Part shown: one piece after another, positions 1 to 12,268 of the stretch | How the letters are laid out: each line of letters starts with the position of its first letter | Position numbering within the stretch: the first letter of the stretch is position 1 | DNA from: Ceratothoa steindachneri | Lineage: Eukaryota; Arthropoda; Malacostraca; Isopoda; Cymothoidae | Reading direction: 5' to 3' | DNA length: 64,000 bases | Assembly: GCA_963969495.1 (NCBI GenBank) | Contig: OZ018320.1 | Span: 72,708,245-72,772,244, forward strand | The notes under the pieces: generated by a model | Database searches by the model: none | What the model was told of the DNA's origin: nothing | The model's input: the letters and a program-made list of their open reading frames with translations, nothing else | Translations under genes and position numbers: made by a program

Positions 1-1860
1 GAATTTGACAGGGAGTTCGAAGGCCAGCAGATTGAAGATCTTAATCTTAGAATACATCGAATGCACCCACATGCCTATGCCGACGAAGGGAGGGAGATGG
101 CAGGCCATGGCCGACCAATAATAACCAAAGAGGTCATGGCAACCGTAAAAACCTTTGAACAAAGGGCACCAGGCTGGACGGGCATCACTAAAAACAACTT
201 AGTGTATGCCGCCCGGCGGATCGCTCAGGAAATTACGAACATTTACAACGCTTTCTTCAATACATGCTAGTTTCCCGACGGTCTAAAAATGGCCAAAATA
301 ATTTTTATACTCAAAGGGAAGAAGCCCCCCCCTAAAAAAAAATCAACTCGTGGATTACAGGCTAATATCCCTCATCAAGTTCATAGGCAAAATCTACAAG
401 AAACTTCTAGCAAATAGACTACAAGATCAGCTAACAGAGCTGGAGGCCCACAACCCTCAGCAGCACGAATTTCGCAAGAGAAAAGGGACTGATACAGCCC
501 TTGCCCTTCTCACTAAAAAACTCGCCCGGTGTAAAGCTGAAGGGAAATACGTAGACATGGTTATGCGAGATGTTCAAAAGGCCTTCGATAAGGATTGGCT
601 GAGAGGTTTATAATACAAGATCTCGCGCCTATAGCTAAACCTGATCCTGGAAAGGGTCCTATGTGGTTATATCACGGAGAGAAAAGCCAAAATTTCGATC
701 GAGGGCTACAGAGGGCCCGAATTCGAACTTGAGGCGCGTGTTCCACAAGGTAGCTGTCTGAGTCCACTGCTCTACCTAGTGTACACATTAGATTTACCTG
801 CTCCAGTTGGGGAGGATGTGATTTATTTGCAGTTTGCAGAAGACATCACTCAAAATATCCCCAGTACTTATAAGAACGCTGGAGTTCAAGCAAGGGCAAC
901 AACTACCGAAATCGAAAACATCAATCGACACGAAAGAAAGTGGAAGATTAAAACCAACCGCCGAAAGTTCCAAATTCTACCACTAGACGGCCGAAAAATT
1001 GACGACGTCATAGTAAATGATGAAGTATAACCTTACACCAAGGAGGATAAAGTCCTAGGTCTGTGCATCACCTCAACCGGGTATAAGGCGCACATTAGAA
1101 AAACAGAATTTCCATAGCCAAGTGAGAGCTTGGAAAATTATATAGGTTTAAAAACCTCAGCTCAAATAACATCAAAAAAGCTGTGCACTGCTCTGGTACG
1201 CTCAGCATTGTTGTACCCAGCAGTGGTTATGCGGCCACGAGTTCTACCTCTCTCAGGCAAATGCTAGAGTGCAGAACAAAGAAGTCCTGCTGATAACTGG
1301 AGCGCACAGGATGGACCATATTCGGCAAACAAAACTGCACGCAAGAGCAAGACTGAAGCCATTGAATATGTAACTCCAGAGGCTAGGGAGAAAGACCTGG
1401 GACAAAATCGAAGAAGAAATACTTCCAAGCATGGACACCGACATAGACATTCCAAGAATTCAAATTGGACACACCACCAGGAGAGCCCTACTCCCGAGAG
1501 AACTCAAATGGAATATTCACCTGATCACGACCAAAAAAAAAGAGGCGAAATGCCCAACTACAATTAAAATACCAGACACCGAAAAGGAAAAATAATATTA
1601 AAAAGAGGCGAAGTGCCCACGACAATTACGATTGAACAAGAACAAAAAGAAGCAAAGAGCCTACAATGAAAAACAAATAATAAGAGAACAAAAGAGGCAA
1701 AATGCCCACAAAACGGTACGATAAATAAAAATAAGGAGATAGCATATACTATAATTGTAAGGCTTGAATGCCATGACGGTTGAAATTGGAAAAGTTTATT
1801 TATATATTTATAAAAATAAATAAATAAAAAATAAAATAAATAATAAGAAAATAACGAAAG
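1..1860 (+). mobile_element. Non-LTR retrotransposon LINE-A, copy 1 (5'-truncated, decayed)
   Basis: This is the 3' part of a LINE whose reverse transcriptase is readable across three frames. From 1 to 300 lies the RT entry region, with APGWTGI and later FPDGLKMAKIIF. From 350 to 613 comes FIGKIYKKLLANRL, then QHEFRKRKGTDTAL and MRDVQKAFDK (palm motif A). Around 742 is VPQGSCLSPLLY, followed by FAED at about 835-846, where a FADD box is expected. From 880 to 1030 is a TEIENINRHERKWKIKTN segment, then VLGLCITSTGYKAHI near 1050. The C-terminal tail (TWDKIEEEILPSMDTDIDI) runs to a stop at 1593-1595. Several frameshifts and stops make it dead. The same motif order recurs in copies at 10700, 38885 and 61391, so this is a local family. 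It resembles jockey/I-superfamily RTs; the endonuclease lies outside the window. Confidence 0.8.
1542..1772 (+). repeat. Four GGC-N5/6-GCC mini stem-loops at the LINE-A 3' end
   Basis: The unit GAGGCgaaatGCCCA occurs at 1542-1556, 1605-1619 and 1694-1708 with small loop changes. A fourth version, GGCttgaatGCC, is at 1761-1772. Each can form a 3-bp GGC/GCC stem with a short loop. The first lies inside the last codons of the RT frame and the rest in the 3' UTR, followed by an A-rich tail to about 1860. Structured 3' ends are commonly recognised by LINE RTs; that role here is inferred. Confidence 0.55.
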
Positions 1861-3590
1861 TGAGAGAGACAAAATAAAACAAAAAACTGAAACAATAGTC
1901 GCAAAGCGGCTAACTCCATCACCAGTAAAACACTAATGGCACATAAAGGAAAACAAGCGAGAGTAAGGAAAATAAAAGAAAGGACCTCAAGAGATGCCCT
2001 CTACACCAGTACAATACTCAACTTCTATTTTACCTATATTTATCTAATACACATATTAACAAATTATTCATCTCATCTCATCTCATCATCAAATAACATG
2101 AAAATACATGGATATGTTTAAAAATATGTTCGAGAACAAAAAAATGATGGATGTGGAAGAATTTCGCAAGTAAGAGTAGTGATTATTATTATTCGGTGAG
2201 AGACAATAGAGGACCAGATCCAGGAGATCGGTCCTTCACCCAGTTCGAGATCATTCTTCTACAACTTAGAAACGTCTCGTTTGTATCGGTGCTAGTCCAA
2301 AGTATCCTTTACAGACTTAGAAGAATTCTGACTGGAGAAAAGAAAACCCGCGCACCCTCGAGTGACTCTCACAGCGCAATCTCCGTAAGAGTGAGAGGAG
2401 GAGAACTTATCCCCAACGAAGTTCTATTTTTCAAGTACATTCAAAATCACCTCGTATACCCCCCAAATCCAGTTGGGCAACCCCTCGAAGAAGACTAGGA
2501 TACAAAAAGGCTTCAAGAGCACTCAGAAGAGCGCTCCCTGATCAGAGAGTACAACTCCTCACTCCGCTTTTTAACGTAGAATTTGACATTGGGTCCCCTA
2601 CCCACCTCCCATCTCGTGGAAAAACTACAATCAGCTGCTGCAACCCAACGAAGCGGTATAAAAGCAATATAGCGACATCCGGTAACCCCTGATCCTTTCG
2701 TTCATGTAAGTCAGAATGAACATTTATATTTGAATTGATTTAGTAGGAGTTTAATACGGTACTCAAATTAACTGAAGTAGAGACAATTGTTAGTGAACCC
2801 GGTCATAGTTACAGTTAGAAGAGTGAAACTTAAATTGGAGTTTAATGCTAATCTAAAAGGGTCACTATAAAATAACTAATCAGAAATTGGTTTGTTTACT
2901 TGGAGCCTATTTCGATTTGGGCATGATTAGCTTCTGAAATAGGCCCAGTTTCAATCATTTTTATATCCGTTAAACTTATTATGTGATTGTAAATATTTTA
3001 TTTGGGTTGTTAATTGATAAATTTAAAAAGATATATATTTGGATAAATTCATGGTGCTTCCTTGGATACTTACGTGTTTGATAGGCTCTTCCTTAAAACA
3101 ACAGGATTAAACGCTGTGGCACTCTCAATAATACAGGAGTTAAACTCCACTCAGCCAATATAGAAGTATTGTTGTCCTTCATAAGTAATAGGGGCAGACT
3201 GGCACGCTAAAGTCATTGAACATATAAAGTCTGTGACTTGAAAAAAAAATAAAGCAACAACTACAATACTACGACATTGGGTATAAACAAAATGAGGAAA
3301 AGGTTTCAGGAAAATTCGGGTGCTATGCGGTGGCGTTGCAGATTCTGTCGGCAAGTCGTTTGGAGGATAGTCTCTGGCTGGAGTTTTGTATTGATTGAAG
3401 GTCTGCGTTGGGAGATCATAACTGCCTCGGCCATTCGGAGTCTTCGGCGGTCAGAATTACGGAAGATGATGAAGGTGTTTTGAGTGAGCATTTATCTTGT
3501 AAGTGACGTATAGTGCGTTGAGGCATGTCGCTTGATAGCCCCGTCCCGGAGGTGCATCGTCATCTGCGCGACAAGGTTGTAGAAGTCATT
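1861..3590. other. Unassigned AT-rich stretch
   Basis: It contains a short CATCT repeat at about 2066-2090 and an open frame 2151-2498 (+, 115 aa) with no motif that I recognise. A TATA-like box followed by a GC-richer stretch lies near 2657-2700 and could be an LTR promoter, but I could not match it to a partner LTR. A second frame at 3277-3483 is also unrecognised. Nothing here supports a gene. Confidence 0.3.
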
Positions 3591-3599
3591 TCTATGTAT

Positions 3600-3690
3600 T
3601 TAGAGTTGCCCTGAAGATGATCTACTGTTAGGTCAAAAGACGTCTAGGCAAATAAAGTTATGCCTCTGTACAACGAGTATTTGTAAAGGC
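3600..3690 (+). other. Possible PLE-type 3' terminus
   Basis: The stretch CCTGAAGATGATC, then AGGTCAAAAGACGTC, then AAATAAAG resembles the 3' ends that follow GIY-YIG coding regions elsewhere in this window (for example 30340-30410). No PLE coding sequence could be read immediately upstream, so this may be a solo 3' end. Confidence 0.25.
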
Positions 3691-3790
3691 CCAGAATGAG
3701 TGTCCTTCCCCACAGCCATTGTGAGAAAAGTCGAGGACCAACGAGAGCGAATCCGTTCGTGGTCAAAAGGAGGTCTCCTACCTCGTTGAA

Positions 3791-5116
3791 TTGTTGTTCC
3801 GTTCCACTTTCGTTCCTAACGACTCCCCAACACGCTTGCTATGTATCTCCCGCTCTTATGTTCCACAAGTGCTCAAAATTGCCCACGATGGGTTGTTAGC
3901 TGGCCACTTTAGCCATAATAAGACGGCCCATCGAATCTTTCGTCATTTCTTTTGGCCTGACGCTGACCAAGAAATCGCCGACTTCTGTAGGGCTTGTGAC
4001 ATATGTCAATAGACTTCGGCGAAAGGCCGAATTCCTTCAGTGCCCCTACAGAAGACCCCAATTGTGTAAGAACCTTTTTTTAGAATGGGCATTGACCTAA
4101 TTGGCTTAATACACCCCTCGTCGAATTAAGGGCAATCTTATATCCTAACGCTCGTAGATTTTGCGACCAGATTTCCAGACGCTGTCCCCCTTAAGAGGAT
4201 TGGCAGCATAACTTCCGCGGAGGCCCTGATCCTCATCTTTTCCCGCGTTAGCATCGCTAAGGAGATCTTATTAGATAGGGGTAGACAATTTACCTCGGAG
4301 CTTATGGAGTATGTGGGAAAACTTCTATTAGTCAAGCCCCTTTTCACAACCCCGTTCCATCCCGCCGCAAACGGCGTCTGTGAGAAATTAAATGGAACTT
4401 TGAAGGCCGTCCTTAAGAAACCTTGCTATGCCCAGCCTCTGGAATGGCATCAGTACCTGCCGGTCGCATTTTTTGCCTGCAGAGAAATTCCCCACCGAAC
4501 CCCAGGGTTCGCTTACTTCGAACTCCTTTACGGCCGAAATGTTCGCGGCCCGATGAGCATTCTCAATTAATCGTTTTCCAACCCCCGGCTAGATGAGGAG
4601 GTCAAGTCCTCATACGCATACATATTGGACCTTCGAAACCGTCTGAAGAAATGCGCGGAAATTGCATACAAAAATGCAGACTTGAATGTGGTAAATTAAA
4701 GGACATATTTTGAAATTAAGTCAAAATTAAAACGGTTCAAGCCCGGTGACGAGGTCCTGCTTCTCCTGCCCACGGAGACAAAGAAGCTTCTTTCTCAATG
4801 GAAAGGCCCCTTTTCAGTCCTCGAAGTCCGTGGCCCCGTGGACTACCTCATCCAAACGCCCTCCGGTAACAAATTGTTTCACGTTAACATGCTCAAACGT
4901 TACCACCGCCGCGTCTGCATCAACAATATTGTTGCCCTGGACGAAGAGGCCGTGATGGAAGCCTCTTATCCACCCGAACCTTTTAACCTATTCCAGACAG
5001 TTTGCGTAGAATCTGACAATGACTATCCACTCCCGTTGCTCCCAGGATCATATAAAAATTCCCCCCTGGAGATCGATCTAAATCCCTACCTGAAGCCCAC
5101 TCAGAAAGCCCAGTAA
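3791..5116 (+). pseudogene. Integrase of the Gmr1-like element
   Basis: The HHCC zinc-binding module spans 3860-4010, with H in AHDGLLAGHF and the cysteines in FCRACDIC. In the DDE core, the first Asp is in MGIDLIG near 4090, the second in LLDRGRQFTS near 4270, and the Glu in ANGVCEKLNGTLK near 4380. The C-terminal module reads KFKPGDEV-like residues (LKRFKPGDEVLLLLP), then WKGPFSVLEVRGPVDYLI and FHVNMLKRYH. The frame holds in-frame stops (after DICQ, near 4127, at 4568-4570 and near 4697) but no frameshift over 1.3 kb. The enzyme would insert element cDNA into the genome. The catalytic triad is still present. Confidence 0.75.
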
Positions 5117-6488
5117 TCTCGGTTGTTAAAGGCCTACCCGGACGTCATTTCCGAGGAGCCTGGTTGCTCGAACCAATTCGAGCATGACATAGTATTGACC
5201 ACACAAGAGCCGATTCGATCCATGCCCTACACCCCTTGCCCATTCATTTGCGATCAGCATTCAATGCGGAGGTCGAAAATTTACTAAAATTAGAATTAAT
5301 CGAACCCTCATCGTCCGATTACTGTTCCCCCATTGTTATGGCTCGGAAGCCAGACCAGTCCTTTCGAATGTATGTGGACTTTCGAAAGCTTAACGCCCCA
5401 CGATTTTTGATGCCGAACCGATCCGGTTGATAGACCAGAGCATACCTTTGTTCGAGCACGACAAATTTATTTCAGAGATAGATTTATGCAAGGCGTACTA
5501 TGAAATCCCCCTCAAGGATAGTGTTCGGAAATAAACCGTCTTTCCTACAGAAAAAGAGCTTATGCAATTTAGGAGTCTCCCATTCGGTTTAGTCACTGCT
5601 CGCAGTAATTACAACAGAATGATGCGTCGCATCTTAGATGGTCTGAACAATGTGTCATTCTATTTTAATAATGTGTACGTAGCTACACGCACATGGGATG
5701 CACATCTAATCTCCCTTCGTTCCCTCTCTAATAGACTCCGAGAGCATGGTCTGACCATGGGTCCTTCCAAGGGTCATTTTGCTTACGACACTATCAAGTA
5801 CCTTGGATTTCACATTGGAAAAAAACAAATAACACCCCAGTAAGAAAGATCAGGGTTATTTCAGATATACCGCCTTCCCCGTACTAAGAAGCAGCTACGT
5901 TTCTTCTTGGGTTCAACCTCCTTCTATTGGTGCTTCGTCCCCAGCTTTGCCGCTTTAGCGTCTCCCCGTGAACGCTCTCCTTAAGAAAAACTTCCCAGAT
6001 TCCCTCGTTTGGAGCCCCAAGGCAATTTTCCACTTCAAGCAGATGAAGGATAGGTTAATGTCCCCATATTGTGGCTTCCAAACCCGAACAAATTGTTTGG
6101 AATCTGTACGGATGCCAGCAACGATAGCATCGGTTGCGTGTTGCTGCAGTGCGAAGAAGATGGGAATAGCTATCCTATCGCTTATGCAAGCCGGAAGTTG
6201 TTGACGCACGAGAGAAACTATGCAGTAATAGAACTTGAGGCTCTGGCAATAGTTTTTAGTGTCCGGAAGTTTAGAATGTATCTGATAGTTGAGAAGTTCG
6301 TGATCGAAACAGATCACCGTCTTTTGGCGTACTTAAGAAATTGTAAAAACCAAAACGGAAGGCTTATGCGCTGGAGTCTGTTATTGATGGAATATCAATT
6401 CCGAATTTTGTATTTAAAAGGTAGCGAAAACTGTGTAGCAGACAGTCTTTGCAGGAATCCAGTAGAGGACCCTCCTCCCTCAAGGTAG
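5117..6488 (+). pseudogene. Reverse transcriptase and RNase H of the Gmr1-like element
   Basis: After the leader, a one-base shift near 5232 leads to LRSAFNAEVENLLKLELIEP, PIVMARKPDQSFRMYVDFRKLN and, from 5562, MQFRSLPFGLVTA. The RT active-site box (normally YxDD) reads Y-F-N-N at 5661-5672, so both catalytic aspartates are Asn and the RT is inactive. GPSKGHFAYDTIKYLGFHI follows. RNase H is in frame at 6069-6488. It shows CTDASNDSIGCVLLQ, then ELEALAIVF, then ETDHRLLAYL, and ends with GSENCVADSLCR, the usual end of this domain. No integrase follows, which supports the INT-first order. Confidence 0.75.
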
Positions 6489-7133
6489 AACTTCATACAT
6501 GGTATAAGTTCATGCATATATTCGAGCTCGTTGCTCGACCATGTAATTTTTGTACGTGTGCGCGTTCGCCCTTATTTTTGTGTATTGGTTTTATATAAGT
6601 GTTGTCATTATTGATTTTTTTTTTATTATTTTCTGGATTGTCCCTCCGATTGATTGATTTCTTATTCTAAATTATGGTATTGCTTTTACATGGAACTATA
6701 TATATTTTAATTAGGTAATTAATTATCAATTAACCTAAATGTATGTGTAAATTTTATCCGTCGCCTGGGATTAACGAAGCAAATCCTTAACCTTGACGGC
6801 CGCAGTGTCGGCTGAAATTTTAATACATTTGGGTTTTGGTCTAGATGCCCTTTTTCCTTCCCCTTTGTGTCGGGAAAAACGCCATCTTGGAAGGGAGGCA
6901 TGTAAGGAAAAGGGAAGCCAAAAAAGAATATCTCCCTAACTTTTTTCATGAATTCCTTCCCTCTCTATATCTTCTAAGTATAACTCTTCGTGGAGTAACC
7001 TCGGACCGCATCCCCCCCCCCAAAAAAAAGAAGAAAGAATTTGAATATTCGTCAGTTGCCTCACAGGCGCAGTTAATTAAGTTGGGCGTGCTAAAAGCTT
7101 CTATCCAACCGAGAAAACGCTAATCTCCGTACT
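6489..7133. other. Unassigned; expected place of the 3' LTR of the Gmr1-like element
   Basis: The sequence after the RNase H stop is AT-rich with T runs, and I could not find a matching direct repeat upstream of 3791. No gene motif was seen. The Gmr1-like LTR cannot be confirmed. Confidence 0.25.
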
Positions 7134-7790
7134 CTAGTGGCTGCTACCCGGAGGTTTCCCGCCAACATCGTAAAAGCCATTAAGACTTGAGTCAGGCGAC
7201 AAACGCCAATCCCTCGGGTCGCCAGAAATGTTCAGCCAGGCGTCTGAATCTGCCAACAAAAGGAATCCCTCCCCCCCCGTCCAAATGGCTGTCATATAAA
7301 TACCCTGGGTTTTCAAATATCTCCAGATTGAGTTTAAGATCCTGTCGCCTTCGGTTCAGATCGTGTGTCTGTTTCCCTAAGCCCCTGGTATTTGCTTATA
7401 CCATCGAGGTTGGATCTCACCAGGCAGACCCATATCTTTTGTGAAGCCTTACTCTGTTCAGAGCAAACCTCGAATCGTTTTCGTCCCCGAAGGATTGGCT
7501 TGGATTCTTCACGTCCCATCTGGACCTTCCCCTCCTCTCAAGGATCTACAGTTTTCCGTGTGAGACTTAACGCCGAGCTGCGTCAGAGTCTCGATTTTTG
7601 GAGGTGGTTGCACTTCTCTGGAGCAGAGATACCATCGTCCGTCTTCAAGGAGGATCGTGAACTCTTCTTCTCGCCCCTTCCTCCTTTATCCTCGTCACCG
7701 TCAAGATATTCAGCCGAGAGTAACGTCCATTGGCCTTCTCCATTTCCCCGTCACGACTCGCTAAAAGATTTATCTTCCTTGAGTTAAAAC
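7134..7790 (-). mobile_element. Probable LTR end plus leader of a reverse-oriented LTR retrotransposon
   Basis: On the minus strand the sequence around 7240-7215 reads ...GAACA TTTC TGGCGACCCGAGGG. This looks like an LTR ending in CA, a short spacer and a TGG-initiated primer-binding site; TGGCGACC is a frequent PBS start in Ty3/gypsy elements. The LTR would begin at about 7231 and extend right through the GC-richer stretch to about 7790, which also contains unrecognised open frames (7365-7787 +). The outer LTR edge and TSD could not be found. This orientation is opposite to the 3791-6488 pol, so it is probably another element. Confidence 0.3.
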
Positions 7791-8200
7791 CATTAAGGTA
7801 AAACGACCCTTGCTTTTATCTTCCGTTAATCGACCCACTTTCCTACGACTAAATATTCCCTCTGTCTAACTGATTTTTGTAATATTCCATTTAATAACTG
7901 ATTAACGAGCTATTAACGTTCCCTGAATGCCCATTAATCTGTATTATATCAGAGTTGTCCTTTATTTAAATTACCTGTATTTTCGCGTATATATATAAAA
8001 TTAACTAGTGACTTATTAAAATTATATTTGGGTTTTCACTCTTTAAATATACCCTTGACCTACAAATAGGTAAATTCATTGAACGCTATCGGCCTCTGTA
8101 GTAAATCGCACTCTTATAACTCATAATCAACGGATTACTCTTACGAAGTGAACGTACTTGCACGTAGCGAAGGACACGTACGTACATTAGAGGATATATG

Positions 8201-9507
<1,307 letters not shown>

Positions 9508-9599
<92 letters not shown>
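9508..9599. repeat. (TA)n microsatellite
   Basis: About 90 bp of pure TA, ending exactly where the inverted repeat 9599-9870 begins. Confidence 0.95.
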
Positions 9600-9603
<4 letters not shown>

Positions 9604-9870
9604 TTAAGGTAATGGCATTATTAGACAACTGCTCTGCTTCAGGTCCAGCGGGGAAGATCCTATCCTCCTCGAACTGGAAGACTACATTTTTAGAATAGCT
9701 CATACACCAGTCCCAAAAAACTGGTTTCAAAGTCACCCCTTTATGTCTGTTATTATTAATATATTAACAGCGTTGAATTGACCAAGAAGTGACTTTGAAA
9801 CCAGTTCGAGGAGGATAGGATCTTCCCCGCTGGACCTGAAACAGAGCAGTTGTTTAATACCTTAACCGCA
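9599..9870. repeat. Inverted repeat with ~80-bp arms between (TA)n tracts
   Basis: The left arm 9599-9677 starts TGCGGTTAAGGTA and ends TCCTCCTCGAACTGG. The right arm 9789-9870 is its near-exact reverse complement. A further pair, CTGGTTTCAAAGTCAC at 9721-9736, matches 9789-9804, so the left arm appears split by a 43-bp insertion at 9678-9720. There is no coding capacity. It could be a small foldback element or two head-to-head copies of one repeat. Confidence 0.75.
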
Positions 9871-9892
9871 CTAATTTGTCTTGGATATTTTT

Positions 9893-10203
<311 letters not shown>

Positions 10204-10315
10204 CGAGTGTCTTTTTTATCTTTATAAACCTTCATACATTCTCTTATGTGAGTAACTCTATAATTCAATATATACATTCAAACAAACATTCCTATATACA
10301 GGCTAACAAGAAGTA

Positions 10316-10450
10316 GCGATTTCCTTGGGCAAAAGAGCATGAGGATTGGGCTCGAGTTGTTTGGTCTCATGAAAGCAATTTTGAAGTCGGTTCTCCACAT
10401 TATTTTCCACTAATGTATTACGTTTGTACACATTTTTATTAGATACCAAC
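10316..10450 (+). pseudogene. Tc1-like transposase fragment
   Basis: One frame reads WAKEHEDWARVVWSHESNFE. This matches the Tc1-family segment before and at the first catalytic Asp (W..VVWSDES.F). Here the Asp of SDES is His, so the catalytic residue is lost. Only about 40 codons are readable and no TIR was found. Confidence 0.55.
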
Positions 10451-10699
10451 CGCTAACATTCTTGGGCGGTCAAACCTTTATTTTATAGTTGTTGCAGAAT
10501 GACTTCATTCTTTAATTCTTCTTGAAAAGTAGCAACATAAGTAATTTAAGACAGATCAACATATTCATGAATTTTACTCGACATTATTGAGATAACTCGA
10601 AATATCTTAGGATCTAAGTCATAAGTTAAATGGGAGTTGAATGAATAAATTAATTTTATATTTAAGTTTATTAGCTGGTGCGTTTAACATAAGTACGAT

Positions 10700-11405
10700 G
10701 TTTTTATTGAAACTTGGAGTCAAACAGTACAAAATTTAAACTTTATTTAAATTTCTGTGTCAGTTCCTCAGCAGCAGTTTGCCTGCCGCTTGGGAAGTTA
10801 GTCCGTCGTGAGATTTTCAGTTTTAATCTTGCCACGTCAATGTCTAAGTCCAGGTCCAGACTCGGCACTATTTTAGTCTCTATTTTTCCCCATGTCTCCT
10901 TAGCTTGTGATTGTTATAATGTGTTAATTGGTTGTAGTTCAGCTCTTTTGTGTAGTGTTCTCTATGATATACGATCCAGTCTTCTTGTGTGGTTTATTAT
11001 CAAGGAGGCTTTATTTTGTATCTTCTGCATTCATCTCAACATCTTGATCCCCGAGGTCTGTGTGATTAACGCTGGGGATATCAGTTTGGCTCTTATGTAG
11101 CAAAGGTAGAGTTTCCTTAAGGTATCCCTGCTCAGTTTGCGGAAGCGGAACAGTTTCCTCAATTCCACCTTCGCTAAGTTGATCTGGTTTACGACGTGAT
11201 ATTTATTACCCCGGTTGGTAAGCTTGAGCCCGAGTACTGTGCCCTGCCATGAGTAGTGGTGGCGTTGATCGCAAACATAAATGTCGTCGTGTATAGTGTG
11301 GCTCATTGGGATAATGACGAACTTTTGGGCGTTCGTCTTTACTTTCTATTTACGTTCGTACGAGTTTATGTTTTCGATCTCCGTCGCCGTCTCTGCTTGC
11401 GAAAG
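10700..11405 (-). pseudogene. LINE-A copy 2, RT C-terminal part
   Basis: Reading the minus strand from 11405: ETATEIENINSYERK, then KTNAQKFVIIPMS, TVLGLKLTNRGNKYHVVNQ, LRKLFRFRKLSRDTLRKL, and after a frame change TWGKIETKIVPSLDLDLDI. This is the same motif series as in the copy at 880-1500. The readable uninterrupted part is 11031-11306. The copy is 5'-truncated where a Tc1 remnant starts at about 11438, and its 3' end is near 10700. Confidence 0.75.
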
Positions 11406-11437
11406 AACTAAAATTTAATATGAATAATTAATTATTT

Positions 11438-12218
11438 GATGTTTCCGAACGAACTATCCAGAAGCGGCTCCAAAAAGAACTCGGATTACCATCTCGACAT
11501 GCTGCAAAGAGACCATTCCTTAATTAAAAAAATGCGCATAAACGTGTCGCATTTTGTAAAAAAAAAAATACACTCATTGGACTGTTGAGGACTGGGAAAA
11601 ACTTTTATTCAGCGATGAGTCAACATTTTTAACATTCAGAAGCTGGACCCTACATACCCCCCTAAAAACAATGAAACACCCTCCAAGTGGGAAGATTTGG
11701 GGTTGTTTCAGTTTCCAAGGGAGAGGAAGAATATATTTCCTTCCTAAGAACACAACTATGAATGACGTAGGGTATTTAGCAATATTATAGGAGAAAATTC
11801 CAGTGGTAATAACAATCCATGAAATGAAAACATTCATGCATGATTGGGCACCTTATCACAAGGCTAAAATTGTGACAAAATAGCTTACTGACAATAAATT
11901 TAATATTTTGGATTAGCCTGGCAATAGCCCAGATCTCAATCCCCTAGAAAATTTATGGCTAATAGTAAAATATAAAGTTGAAGGCCAAGACACTAGCTCC
12001 GTCGAAAAATTAAAAAAGGCAATCATAAAGGTATAGTGCCACGAAATATGAGTGGAAGTTTGTCAAAACTTGATCAAATCCATGCCGAAGCATCTGCAAT
12101 AAGTCATCAAATCCAAAGGAAAGATGACAAAATACTAATATAAGGTTAGTCAATATTAAACATGTTTTTTATGTTAAAAATACAAATTTCGAGGGTAATC
12201 GGATACTTTTCGCGGGCA

Positions 12219-12222
<4 letters not shown>
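11438..12222 (+). pseudogene. Tc1-like transposon remnant (DD34E)
   Basis: The transposase reads from VSERTIQKRLQKELGLPS (DNA-binding domain) through WTVEDWEKLLFSDESTF (first Asp) and KIWGCFSFQGRG to MHDWAPYHKAK (second Asp). It ends with PGNSPDLNPLENLW, where the Glu is the third catalytic residue. I count 34 residues between the second Asp and the Glu, the Tc1 signature. Stops and frameshifts inactivate it. The right end, reverse-complemented, starts AGTGCCCGCGAAAAGTATCC, a plausible TIR, and abuts a (TA)n tract. The left end is missing. Confidence 0.75.

Positions 12223-12265
<43 letters not shown>
12223..12265. repeat. (TA)n microsatellite
   Basis: A TA tract squeezed between the right end of a Tc1 remnant and the 3' end of the adjoining PLE. 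Confidence 0.9.

Positions 12266-12268
<3 letters not shown>

Larger units (their letters stand above)
3791..6488 (+). mobile_element. Ty3/gypsy element with integrase before RT (Gmr1-like)
   Basis: The pol region reads in the order integrase zinc finger, integrase core, integrase C-terminus, RT, RNase H. Canonical Ty3/gypsy elements have RT-RNase H before integrase. The Gmr1-like group is the known exception with a copia-like order. The integrase half stays in one frame from 3791 to about 5230 and runs into the RT leader (AYPDVISEEPG, then FEHDIVLTTQEPI) in that same frame. Two unrelated fragments placed side by side are therefore unlikely. Gag and protease were not found and LTRs could not be paired. 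Every domain carries stops, so the copy is dead. Confidence 0.7.

Noticed and set aside
3791..6488. Integrase-first order explained by two neighbouring truncated elements
   Set aside because: The integrase frame continues without a shift into the RT leader, and no second integrase follows RNase H.
7365..7787. 140-codon plus-strand frame
   Set aside because: Ser/Pro/Arg-rich with no motif, and lies in the probable LTR of a reverse-oriented element.
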